Below, piece after piece: positions 1 to 8,267 of a DNA stretch of 64,000 nucleotides. The notes beneath the pieces were generated by a model, which was not told the DNA's origin, ran no database searches, and saw nothing but the letters and a program-made list of their open reading frames with translations. The stretch is from Methylobacterium durans (GTDB lineage Bacteria; Pseudomonadota; Alphaproteobacteria; Rhizobiales; Beijerinckiaceae), in contig NZ_CP029550.1 in assembly GCF_003173715.1 (NCBI RefSeq), positions 4,635,501 to 4,699,500 of the forward strand, read 5' to 3'. The position numbers and the translations under genes are program-made. Numbering within the stretch: position 1 is the first letter of the stretch; each line of letters opens with the position of its first letter.

Positions 1-1657
1 GCATGGCGAGCAGCCCGGCCGCCGTGCCGTCGGCCAGGAGCACCGAGACGGTCTTGCCCTCCGCGTTCAAGGCGGCGGCGCGGGCTTCGAGCTCGGGTGT
101 GGGCGGTACCCGCCCCGCGGTTGCACGGGGCGAGCCGAGGAAGAGCTCGACGCCCCCGACGCGGCCGGTGACGCCCTGGCCGCCGACGGACCGCGCGCCT
201 GCGGCCGGGGGGATGGGAACCCCGGCGTCCGCCGCCCTCGCCAGGATGGCCTTGGCGAGCGGGTGGGCGGAGCCCGTCTCCAGGGCCGCCGCAAGGGAAA
301 GCACCTCCCGTTCCGACCGACCGAGCGGGACCACGTCCGTGACCCGGGGACGACCCTCGGTCAGGGTCCCGGTCTTGTCGAAGGCGGCGACCGTCACCCG
401 ACCGAGGTTTTCCAGGGCCGCGCCGCCCTTGATCAGCAGCCCGCGCCGGGCCCCCACGGAGAGGCCGGCAGCGATGGCTGCCGGGGTCGAGATCACCAGG
501 GCGCAGGGACAGCCGACGAGGAGGAGTGCCAAGCCCCTGTAGACCCACTCCGCCCATGGGGCGCCGAGGAGAAGCGGCGGCAGGACCGCCACCGCGGCGG
601 CGACCGCGACCACGCCGGGCGTGTAGGAGCGGGCGAATCGGTCGATGATCCGCTCGGTGGGGGCCTTGGCTTCCTGGGCCTCCTCGACGAGGCGCACCAC
701 GCGGGCGATGGTGTTGTCCTGCGCGGTGGCCGTGGCGCGGATCCGAAGGGCCCCGTCGCCGTTGATGGTGCCCGCGAAGACCGTGTCGCCCCGGGCCTTC
801 GGCTTCGGGACGCTCTCCCCGGTCACGGGGGCCTCGTCCACTGCGCCCTCGCCATCCGTCACGACGCCATCCGCCGGGATGCGGTCGCCGGGACGAACCA
901 ACACGGTCGCGCCGACCTGAAGGGCGCCCGCGGGCACCTCCTCGACGCGACCGTCCGTCTCCAGCAGGGCCGTCCTTGGTACCAGCCTCGACAGATCGTT
1001 GATCGAGGCGCGGGCGCGCCCGGCGGCAACGCCCTCCAGGAGCTCGCCGACGAGGAACAGGAACACGACCGTGGCGGCCTCCTCGGTCGCGCCGATGATC
1101 ACGGCGCCGACGGCCGCCACGGTCATCAGCGTCTCGATGGAGAACGGCGTTCCGAACCGGGCCGCGGCCACGGCGCGCCGCGCGACGGGCACGAGGCCGA
1201 CGGCGAGCGCGGCGAGGAAGGCGTAATGCCCACCCGCGGGTGCGACCCGCCCGACCGCGTACGCCACCGCGAGGGCGGCACCGCAGGCGAGGGTCAGGAG
1301 CCCGCGCCCGCTGCGCCACCAAGGGATCTCGTCGGAGCCGACCGCCCGGCCAGCCCGGTCGGCGCTCTGGGCGCCGTGCGCGGACGACGCGGCGCCTGCG
1401 TCCGACACCGCGTAGCCGAGCGAGGCCACGACCGCGGAGAGGGTGGCGCGGCTCACCGTGCCCGTGTGCGCGACGGTCACCGTTCGCGCGGGCACGGAGA
1501 CCGCCACGTCCTCGACGCCGGGCAGCCGGCGGATGGCGGTCTCGATCTTGGCCCCGCAGGACGCGCAATCCATGCCGGCGACGCGTAGCCGGGTCGGTGG
1601 CACGTCGGATCCCCGGGGCTCCGGGACCTCATCGGGATTGCGAAGCAGCGTATCCAT
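1..1657 (-). CDS. Heavy-metal P1B-type ATPase, Zn/Cd/Pb class, cut by the window edge
   Basis: This is the N-terminal 552 residues of a metal-exporting P-type ATPase of the inner membrane. The ATG at 1657 is followed by one HMA domain with metal-binding Cys31 and Cys34 (motif GMDCASC). The transmembrane ion-path motif is Cys383-Pro-Cys385 in the context CPCALVIS, which is typical of Zn/Cd/Pb pumps rather than Cu pumps (CPCALGLATP). The phosphorylated Asp427 lies in DKTGTLT. The window ends inside the P domain, so the GDGIND hinge and the last membrane helices are missing from view. The gene diverges from a MerR-family regulator across a 17-bp palindrome, so metal-induced expression is expected. 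The ion class is inferred from the CPC context and the regulator. Confidence 0.93.
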   Translation of the reverse strand, partial: MDTLLRNPDEVPEPRGSDVPPTRLRVAGMDCASCGAKIETAIRRLPGVEDVAVSVPARTVTVAHTGTVSRATLSAVVASLGYAVSDAGAASSAHGAQSADRAGRAVGSDEIPWWRSGRGLLTLACGAALAVAYAVGRVAPAGGHYAFLAALAVGLVPVARRAVAAARFGTPFSIETLMTVAAVGAVIIGATEEAATVVFLFLVGELLEGVAAGRARASINDLSRLVPRTALLETDGRVEEVPAGALQVGATVLVRPGDRIPADGVVTDGEGAVDEAPVTGESVPKPKARGDTVFAGTINGDGALRIRATATAQDNTIARVVRLVEEAQEAKAPTERIIDRFARSYTPGVVAVAAAVAVLPPLLLGAPWAEWVYRGLALLLVGCPCALVISTPAAIAAGLSVGARRGLLIKGGAALENLGRVTVAAFDKTGTLTEGRPRVTDVVPLGRSEREVLSLAAALETGSAHPLAKAILARAADAGVPIPPAAGARSVGGQGVTGRVGGVELFLGSPRATAGRVPPTPELEARAAALNAEGKTVSVLLADGTAAGLLAM

Positions 1658-1693
1658 CCTGCACCTTCCGCGTCGATGGGAAGGGTGCTAATC

Positions 1694-1710
1694 CCTCTAG
1701 CCACTAGAGG
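1694..1710. promoter_or_regulatory. MerR-family operator between ATPase and regulator
   Basis: A perfect dyad, CCTCTAG-CCA-CTAGAGG, sits between the two divergent genes. Read toward the ATPase it is flanked by a TTGCTC -35-like box and a TAGCAC -10-like box about 19 bp apart. That over-long spacer is the arrangement MerR-type activators untwist. The regulator gene starts 15 bp away on the other side, so it is probably autoregulated from the same site. Confidence 0.75.
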
Positions 1711-1724
1711 AGCAAGGGGATTCG

Positions 1725-2147
1725 ATGAAGCCGCTCGCCATCGGTGCATTGTCCGCGAGAACCGGGGTCAAGATCCCGACCATCCGGTACTACGAGGAGA
1801 CGGGACTGCTGCCCCGGCCGGAGCGGACGCAGGGGAACCAGCGAACCTACGACGAGGCGGCGGCGCGCCGGCTGCGCTTTATCCGGCATGCCCGCGAACT
1901 GGGGTTCGAGGTCGACGCCATCCGGACGCTGCTGGCGCTCGCCGACCAGCCGAACCGCCCCTGCGACGAGGCGGACGCCGTCGCGCGCCGGCATCTCGCC
2001 GACATCGATGACCGGATCGCCCGGCTGACAGGATTGCGGACCGAGATCCAGGCCATGATCGACCAGTGCGCACGAGGCCGGATCGAGCAGTGCCGCGTGA
2101 TCGAGGTGCTGGCCGACCACGGCGAGTGCCTCCACGAGCAGCATTGA
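1725..2147 (+). CDS. MerR-family metal-responsive regulator (CadR/ZntR/PbrR-like)
   Basis: This 140-residue transcription factor has the MerR winged HTH at residues 4-70 (TIRYYEETGLLP), then a dimerisation helix and a metal-binding C-terminus. The likely ligands are Cys80, Cys115 and Cys123, followed by a Cys135/His-rich tail (HGECLHEQH). The 35-residue gap between the first two cysteines is standard for the family, and the extra Cys/His tail is typical of the Cd/Zn/Pb branch. A GGAGCAAGGGG stretch lies just before the ATG. It faces away from the P-type ATPase it most likely controls. The exact metal cannot be read from sequence. Confidence 0.92.
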   Translation: MKPLAIGALSARTGVKIPTIRYYEETGLLPRPERTQGNQRTYDEAAARRLRFIRHARELGFEVDAIRTLLALADQPNRPCDEADAVARRHLADIDDRIARLTGLRTEIQAMIDQCARGRIEQCRVIEVLADHGECLHEQH

Positions 2148-3079
2148 CCGGCAGGATTCCGGCGCCGACACCGGGCGTCGAGGGCGACCGGACCGGCTCG
2201 AAGGACGGCCTCTCCCGCGCGTTTCGCCGGTGCGGCCGGTTCGGGCGCCCGCGAAGCCGGCGACCGGTTGGCGCTCAATGCCCGGGTGACGGGTGCAAGG
2301 CCGGCCGGGTCGCCGGCTTCGGCACCCGGCCGCGTCCGGGCGGCTCGATGACACTGCCTGTCGCGTCCGGGACCCGGTCGGTCGCCCGCGCGAAGGCGGG
2401 CCGTGGGCTGAGCGGCGCGGCGCCCGCGCCCCCACGTTCGAGTAGGCGCCTACGGCGCCGGGCCACAGAACGATGACCGAGACCACCGCCCACCTGACGA
2501 CCGTGCCCATTGGCACTGGATCCATGTTGGCCCACCCGGACGGGGCCGGGCAGCGAGCCGCAGACTACACCCGCTTGCCTTCCTTGTAAGCCTTCGGCCG
2601 GTTGCCCCGGGCGCCCGGTTTCCAGACGCGCGACGCGATGGCGGCCCCTGTCGCGTGCCGCGTGCCGCGAGGGCTCGATGGGCAAGTCGCCACTCCTGTT
2701 CGCCGAGGCCCCTGCCTTGTAACCGCCCGGACCTCCGCGCGTTTCGGCTGGTTGCTGACGCCGGCCAAACCTCACCTCTCACACGGAAACGCCTTCAGTC
2801 CGGACGGCCCTGGCGACCGACCGCGCGGGGCCGGCCGTCGGCGCCCGGCACGGTGGCGTTCCGCGATGGTTCGGTCGGCCTTCGCGCCTGAATCCGGTCC
2901 CATCCTTGCGCGCACGCCGCACCGCCCGAAGACGCGCGGCACCATCCATCGGCCCCGCGCCGCCGTCGCCCCTGCCGCGAGGACCCCGGGCGGTCCGCCG
3001 AGGCGCCGCGCCGCGGGTCCCGCGGGTCCGCCGCGCCCCGTGAGCTTCTGCGGCGCGGGCCACACCTTCGAGATGAGCG
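2148..3079. other. No recognisable gene
   Basis: About 930 bp of GC-rich sequence lies between the regulator and the convergent outer-membrane gene. The open frames here are rich in Arg, Pro and Gly, have no convincing ribosome site and resemble no family I know. I see no repeat or RNA gene. Confidence 0.6.
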
Positions 3080-4339
3080 CTAGAACAAAATGCCTGTTTC
3101 GAGAACGAAACGACCCTGCCGCTTCTTATCTCCGTTTTTCCCGAAGGCCAGGCCGGACGTGGCGTTGACCGCCCTGACATACGAGCACTCGGGACGGACG
3201 AAGTAGCGGTCGACTTGGAAGGTTGGCGTTATGGTCGCCGAGAACGCCTTGCTCCCGGGTCCATAAAGAAGGCTCGTTTCGCCGATGCTTTTCTTGCCAG
3301 ACTGAGCAATGTACTCAATCCTGCCAGCAAGGGATATCTGAGGCGTGAACGAATAGCTCGCAAGCAGAGCGCCCCCGTAGGTGGAGGCAGTGTCGTTGAT
3401 GCCGAGCGTAAAGTCACGAGGCACGTGGGTGAACTGGACATAAGGCGATATGATCCACGGCCCGGATTTGTACCCGTAGGTCAGATTATAGATGCTGCTG
3501 TTATTTTGCAGTAGCGGAGTTGCGACAGTGTCGCGGGCAGAGCGATCAAGGTTCGCACCAGCGCTGACGCTCACCCGGTTTTCCTCGTCAAACTTGTAAA
3601 CAACCGAACCAATGAGCCAAGTCAGCCTGTCGGAATAAAAGCCATCGTTCAGCGACGCCGTGATCACGGTGGGTCCCTTGCTGTAAGCGATCTGCAGGCC
3701 CTTGTTGATGTTGTTGGCTTGGTAGAAGAGCAAGCCCTGCTCGACATTCATGTTCTGGAAGGTGAACGTTCTCTCGCCGCTGAACAGCGAGGGCATTTGG
3801 CCGCCCTGAAGGGAAAACTCGTCACTGAGCTTGGCCTTGGCGTAGGCGAGGGGAACGAACCCATACGTTTGCGAGGTCGTGTCAATCGCGCTCGAATTGG
3901 GCAGGCCCAAGGCCGGGATAGAGTAGATGCCGGTCTGGACATAGAACTGAACCGGTCCGTCCGCCTTCTGAACGATCATCTGGAGATTGCTGAAATCGAC
4001 GCGACCTGTTCGGTCATCCGAGGCCGGGTTACCCTGCAGCACGCCGTAGCCGGTCACGACCCCGGACACGCTTATCTTTCCGATTGGGCCGGCCATGAAG
4101 GAGGCCGGACGCGGGTCCGCTTTCAGGGGGCCGCTGATCGTCGGCTGCTCCAGCTCGCCCGACTTTTCCGTCTTTGGAACGGAGTCGTCGTCATCGTCGG
4201 AGGTCGCCGCCGCGGCCTGCGCGAGGACGATGGTGCAGAGCCCGGCAAGCGCGCACGCCGTCAGGGAGCGGCGGACCCCGGCGAATTTCGAGATGCGGGC
4301 GAACGCCGCCCGTGCCGCAAGCGGTTTGCGCATGGTCAT
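3080..4339 (-). CDS. Outer-membrane beta-barrel protein with signal peptide
   Basis: The product is about 419 residues. It starts at ATG 4339 (or 4333) with a basic N-terminus and a hydrophobic signal ending in QAAAA, followed by an acidic DDDDDS linker. The remainder alternates short amphipathic strands and turns, as in a porin-like barrel, and ends in the aromatic residue Phe (GILF) that outer-membrane assembly recognises. It resembles the OmpL/BBP2 type of barrel proteins in Rhizobiales, but I cannot name the substrate. Base composition is lower in GC than the neighbours, which suggests a different origin. The frame stays open upstream to 4636, but that part reads as antisense-like sequence overlapping the next gene and lacks coding character. 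Confidence 0.8.
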   Translation of the reverse strand: MTMRKPLAARAAFARISKFAGVRRSLTACALAGLCTIVLAQAAAATSDDDDDSVPKTEKSGELEQPTISGPLKADPRPASFMAGPIGKISVSGVVTGYGVLQGNPASDDRTGRVDFSNLQMIVQKADGPVQFYVQTGIYSIPALGLPNSSAIDTTSQTYGFVPLAYAKAKLSDEFSLQGGQMPSLFSGERTFTFQNMNVEQGLLFYQANNINKGLQIAYSKGPTVITASLNDGFYSDRLTWLIGSVVYKFDEENRVSVSAGANLDRSARDTVATPLLQNNSSIYNLTYGYKSGPWIISPYVQFTHVPRDFTLGINDTASTYGGALLASYSFTPQISLAGRIEYIAQSGKKSIGETSLLYGPGSKAFSATITPTFQVDRYFVRPECSYVRAVNATSGLAFGKNGDKKRQGRFVLETGILF

Positions 4340-4394
4340 GTGGAACACGTGCGTGCCACCGGTTCCGAAGTTGCGGGCCGTAGCAAAATCAGCA

Positions 4395-4778
4395 TCAGGT
4401 CCTCGAAGGGCGGAGCTGTCGATGTAACGCCCGAGCTGCCATGTGATACTCGACCGCATTGTCCGAACGGACATGGTTAGGGACATTCGTCCGGTTCGCA
4501 GCAGGAATCGACCCCGGAAATAGGTCAACGTCCCCGTCGATTCCCCACGGCACGCGCATGAGCGCGCCGCACACGAAGCCCTGCGCCCAAGCGGAATGCC
4601 CGCGCTCAAGGGCTGGGTTGTATCGGATCGCTTCATTGAACCGTGCGCATGTCGAAGCGCCGTGCCCGGCGACCGTCGCGGCTTGAGCCTGGGCAGGGGC
4701 AGCGAGCAGGACGCTCAGCGCCACCGACATCCTCCACGTCAAAGACTTGGTCCTTCGCGCAGCAAATCGGGAATTCAC
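4395..4778 (-). CDS. Small secreted protein of unknown function
   Basis: This frame codes for 127 residues from a GTG at 4778. An ATG at 4730 would give a compact signal peptide (MSVALSVLLAAPAQAQA) and may be the true start, although the GGAGG just before it is too close for good spacing. The mature part holds two cysteines in TCARFNEA and WAQGFVCGAL. The WAQGF pattern occurs in small uncharacterised periplasmic proteins of Rhizobiales. It lies 56 bp upstream of the barrel protein on the same strand and could be cotranscribed with it. Function is unknown. Confidence 0.6.
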   Translation of the reverse strand: MNSRFAARRTKSLTWRMSVALSVLLAAPAQAQAATVAGHGASTCARFNEAIRYNPALERGHSAWAQGFVCGALMRVPWGIDGDVDLFPGSIPAANRTNVPNHVRSDNAVEYHMAARALHRQLRPSRT

Positions 4779-5030
4779 GCAGGCAGGGTTGGGCTGCCAC
4801 TATGCTGCAGGGCCGGGTGGAGACAACGGCGAAGCTTGTGCGCCGAAGTCGAAACGCGGCCGGAGTGCCGTTTCAGGCACACGGAAGCATTCCCGCCCGA
4901 GACCACCACAAGCCCGCTGCGCGCCGGAGTGCTGGCGGGGCGTCGCGCGGGCCGCCGGTCGCCGACCCGCGGCGACCGTGTTCTCCCTCTCACCCGAACG
5001 GGAGGTCGAGGAACCACCCTGGCGCTCCCG

Positions 5031-5443
5031 CTACCGGAGCAGCCTTGTCAGGCTCCTGCCGGGCCTCGTGCCGAGTTCGCGCGCGTCGAGCGTGCCGTCG
5101 CGGTCGGCATCCGCACGCCTGGACCGCTGCTCGATGACCGTTAGGAACTCCTTCTTATTTAGCGTGCCGGCGCGGTCCGGATCGGCGGCTTTCAGCTCAC
5201 GGGAGGTCAGCAAGCCGAGGAGTTCCCTGGCGTCGGCCGTCCCGGTCGCGATCCGCTCCGGCGAAGGGGGTGCGAGCCGCAGCGCGCCTCCGTCAGGTCG
5301 ATGGTCCCGTCCTGGTCCGTGTCGATGACCCGGACCAGGCGTTGCGCGCTCGTGGACCGCGCCTGGGCTTCGGGCGCGGTCACCCCTGTCAGTGGCAGGG
5401 CGACGGCCGGCAGGGTGATGCCGGAGCGGATGATGATGTGCAC
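5031..5443 (-). pseudogene. Frameshifted EF-hand protein remnant
   Basis: Starting near the GTG at 5443, one frame gives a signal-like segment and a calcium-loop motif (DTDQDGTIDLTEA). A second frame continues with FAGADRDRDG. A third frame carries two more loops (DPDRAGTLNKKEF and DADRDGTLDAREL) to a stop at 5031. The three pieces join into one plausible secreted EF-hand protein of about 135 residues only if two frameshifts, near 5275 and 5245, are corrected. No single frame covers it. It is either a decayed gene or carries two sequencing errors. Confidence 0.6.
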
Positions 5444-5939
5444 GACGACCCTTCGCTTCGAGGTGCCGCAGCGGACCAACCACATCCGAGGCCCGTGGTT
5501 GCCGCCACGCACGAAGCCTCGGATCTCTTCCGTGGACCGTCGGCGGCGAGCAGCATTCGGCCCCGTCGCTGCGGGATGACAGCGTGGCCTCGTCGTCCGC
5601 CGGGACGACCCGTCGCCGGGCGACCGAGCGGGATGCGGCGCAGCACCGCGTCGCGCCAGGGATCATGGTGCACGAGCGCGGCGACGGCGCGGAAGAGGGC
5701 CCCGCCGTCAGCGTGTTCGCGGCGAGGCCGTGCCACTGCGTCAGGGGGCTCAAGGTCCGGGTCGCCGAACTTCGGGAGGCTGTCGATGCCGCTCAGGTCG
5801 ACGCCGCGCATAAAGGCGTTGGCGACACCAGGACCCACGATGACGAGGAGCGGGGGTAAAGGGCGGCGTGGGTCGCCTTGGCGTGGCGGTGCAAGGGGCC
5901 AGGGTCCTCGACCGGGAGTTGGCGCCCTCGCGCGTGCCG
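5444..5939. other. No convincing gene
   Basis: Open frames exist on both strands, but none has a ribosome site, a domain I recognise or a consistent coding signature. A minus-strand stretch around 5640-5830 (GVDLSGIDSLPKF) looks somewhat protein-like and could be another remnant in this decayed area. Confidence 0.5.
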
Positions 5940-6240
5940 CTAGATCGGCAGGGCGAGGATGACGCCGGCGAGCCCGAAACCTAGGACGAAGTGCGACGAC
6001 CAGAAGGCGGAGCGCCGTGGCGCCTGCGGGCAGAGGTCCTCAGCGAACGACCCGACCAACCACAAACCAGCAGCAGCCCTGCCACCAGCCACGCGGCACG
6101 CGAGCGGCCCGACGGCCACGGTGAGGAGACCCCTGCCGACGAGTGCGATGACCTGCGCGGCGAACAGGTGCCGGTGGGTCCGGTCGGCGAGGACGCTGAG
6201 CAGGGGACCGTCCTCACAGGTACTTCGCCAACGCCTTGAA
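5940..6240 (-). pseudogene. Remnant of an MFS-type transporter
   Basis: The frame reads LLSVLADRTHRHLFAAQ followed by a hydrophobic helix, which closely resembles the first transmembrane segment of a major-facilitator protein. It then passes within about 40 residues to an unrelated-looking hydrophobic tail (FVLGFGLAGVILALPI) and stops at 5940. A real MFS protein has about 400 residues and 12 helices. No start codon with a ribosome site is visible, and a stop-terminated fragment of another frame (KALAKYL) abuts it. I read it as an internally deleted leftover. Confidence 0.4.
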
Positions 6241-6261
6241 CGCGGCGAGCGCCTCGCGCGC

Positions 6262-7086
6262 TCATCCCTGGGTGGATCTCTCCAGCCCGGACCCGGCAAG
6301 TCCCGGTTTCGGCAGCGGAACCAAGGCGGGCGCCGGCCGCGGGGATGACTGCCAGCGGTCCAGGAACGCGCCGAGATGGGGCCGCTCGGCCCGGCTGGCA
6401 GCCAAGCAGGAGGCGAGGCTGTCCATGGCGGCGTTGTGCCCGGCGCCGTCCGTCAGGCCGGTCAGCAAGGCCCAACGCGCGTAGAGTGCAAAAAGGTTGA
6501 GGACGTCGCCCTCGCAGTACGCACGCACGGCTTCCAGATCGCCTCGCGCCACCATCTCGGCGACCTCGGAGCCGTGCCCCCCGACCTTCCCGGGCAGCCC
6601 CATGGCAACCGCCACGTCCTGCATGCCGAGCCGCGTCGCCGCCCCATGGTCGGCGAGTTCCTCCATCAGGTCGCAGTGCCACTCGGAGGAATAGCGGTGC
6701 GTGTAGCCGTGCCAGCGGTCGCCCGTCGCGTACCACGCCTCCGCGGAGATGCCGTACATCATCGCCCGCAGCCTGAGCGTGGGCAGGTCGAACCGCCGGC
6801 CGTTCCAGCTGACGATCCGGGGTCTCAGCTCCGCGAAGCGCTTCCAGAAGGCCTGGAGCAGCCTGCGCTCGTCCCATCCGGCCTCGCCGCCGCTGCGGCA
6901 GCAGCGGACCTCGTAGCGCTCGCCTCGCCCCGGCACGTGCTCGACCGACGCCTCGACCACGGAAATCGCCACCACGCGATGCCAGATGGCCTTGGCAATG
7001 AACTGGTCGGACGGCCAATCCGCCGGGACCAAGTCGCCGTCCGGCACCGTCTCGATATCAAGGCACCACAGGGTCTCGTGACGCAT
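6262..7086 (-). CDS. DnaQ-fold 3'-5' exonuclease, PolB-exonuclease-like
   Basis: This 274-residue protein starts at ATG 7086, chosen because AGAGGTGA lies just upstream. The first active-site motif is LDIETVPD (Asp10, Glu12). The second is SWNGRRFDLPTL and the third is CEGDVLNLF, the arrangement of the predicted 3'-5' exonucleases related to the DNA polymerase B proofreading domain. It should remove nucleotides from DNA or RNA 3' ends using two metal ions. It is the last gene of a minus-strand cluster containing two metallophosphoesterase-like proteins and an AAA ATPase, which suggests a nucleic-acid-processing role. Confidence 0.82.
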   Translation of the reverse strand: MRHETLWCLDIETVPDGDLVPADWPSDQFIAKAIWHRVVAISVVEASVEHVPGRGERYEVRCCRSGGEAGWDERRLLQAFWKRFAELRPRIVSWNGRRFDLPTLRLRAMMYGISAEAWYATGDRWHGYTHRYSSEWHCDLMEELADHGAATRLGMQDVAVAMGLPGKVGGHGSEVAEMVARGDLEAVRAYCEGDVLNLFALYARWALLTGLTDGAGHNAAMDSLASCLAASRAERPHLGAFLDRWQSSPRPAPALVPLPKPGLAGSGLERSTQG

Positions 7087-7181
7087 GGGATCACCTCTGA
7101 AGGGCAGGAGAGCTTGACCGCGCGCGAGGGGGCGTGACGGTGAGGGAACGGGCGGGTCAGGGCCGTCGGGACCGGGCACGG

Positions 7182-8177
7182 TCAGACCGTGACCACCAGC
7201 CCTGCGTCGAAGGCCCGCCCTCCCGGCGCCGGGCGGGGATTGGCGACCACGCGCGTCTTACGGAGGCGAAGGTCGACCGCAGCGGGCACGCGACCGTGAA
7301 CCCAGAGGGCCGGCGCCCCCCAGGCGTCGAGGACGGCCTCCAGGTCGGAGACCTGCGAGGCCGCCAGCCACTCGTCGCAGAGCCAGCCCGACCAATCGGG
7401 AGCGAGCGAACGCGGGGAGGGCGCATGATGCGTCAGCACCACGGCGCGGTCGCCTGCGCCGACCCCGCTGACCAGCGAGGCCGGGGTGGGGCGGAAACCG
7501 TGGCGCTGGACCACGATGCTGGCCAGGACGTCCTCGATGTAGGCACGGGAGCGGGCGTGCGCGCCGGCCGCGTCGTGCGGCCCCCAGGGCCGGCCGTCAT
7601 CGGCCCCGATCCCCTCGGCCTCGACCCAGCGGTGGCGCGCCTGCGTCCGTGCGCAGCCCGCCCGGCTCGCCCCGTGGATGGCCCAGTCGGACCAGAGGGT
7701 CGCGCCGACGAGGTGCACGGCATCCCCGGGGCCGCCGAGACGCACCGTCTCGTCGGCCAGGACGGTGATGCCCAATTCCTGTCCCCGCTCACGCCCCGTC
7801 CGCAGCGTCTCGGAAACGGAGGTCCCGGTCCGGTACTCGCGGGGCCCAGGCACCAGGATCACGGGCCGCCCCTCATGCCGGCCGCCGAGCGCCGAAGCGA
7901 GCCACTCGACCGACCCGCACAGGCCCTCGGCGACGTTGCCGGCGACGAGCATGGCGTCGAACGCGGGCAGGGCCTCCGGCAGCCGGAACGCATCCCCGGC
8001 CCGATCCACGTCGAGGTCCGAGAGGATCCAGAGGCGCATCCCGCCGGGCGGGTCGGGCGCCACGGGGGTGCGGGCGTTCGCCGCCGCCGACCGCTCGACG
8101 CGTCGACGGTCCAGGCGGCCGTGCCGGAAGACCCACGGCACGAAGTCGTCGTACGCCTTGTCCGGCTGCGGCATCAC
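7182..8177 (-). CDS. Metallophosphoesterase-fold protein with degraded metal site
   Basis: The frame gives 331 residues from a GTG at 8177. The adjacent ATG at 8174 also fits the GAGGAAAGAC ribosome site, and the domain proper begins at a Met at 8039. The fold is recognisable by comparison with the intact paralogue at 10459-11238. Where that protein has LSDLH, AGDV, GNHSF and HGHVH, this one has LSDLD, AGNV, GPREY and HGRVP. Only THH survives. At least four metal ligands are replaced, so hydrolysis by the usual binuclear mechanism is unlikely. It could bind a ligand or act as a regulatory partner of the active copy. The reading frame is intact, so it is not a decaying pseudogene. Confidence 0.78.
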   Translation of the reverse strand: MMPQPDKAYDDFVPWVFRHGRLDRRRVERSAAANARTPVAPDPPGGMRLWILSDLDVDRAGDAFRLPEALPAFDAMLVAGNVAEGLCGSVEWLASALGGRHEGRPVILVPGPREYRTGTSVSETLRTGRERGQELGITVLADETVRLGGPGDAVHLVGATLWSDWAIHGASRAGCARTQARHRWVEAEGIGADDGRPWGPHDAAGAHARSRAYIEDVLASIVVQRHGFRPTPASLVSGVGAGDRAVVLTHHAPSPRSLAPDWSGWLCDEWLAASQVSDLEAVLDAWGAPALWVHGRVPAAVDLRLRKTRVVANPRPAPGGRAFDAGLVVTV

Positions 8178-8267
8178 CCTGTCTTTCCTCGCTGGAGAAC
8201 CACAAGCCGGTCGGGGCCGCCCCGACGGCGAACCATCCCGGACATCGCCGCCTGCCGGCGGGGCCGA

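Noticed and set aside
4424..4449. GTAACG box in the 4.4 kb region as a SigF site
   Set aside because: The -10 position reads ATAC rather than CGAA, and the word lies inside a coding gene.
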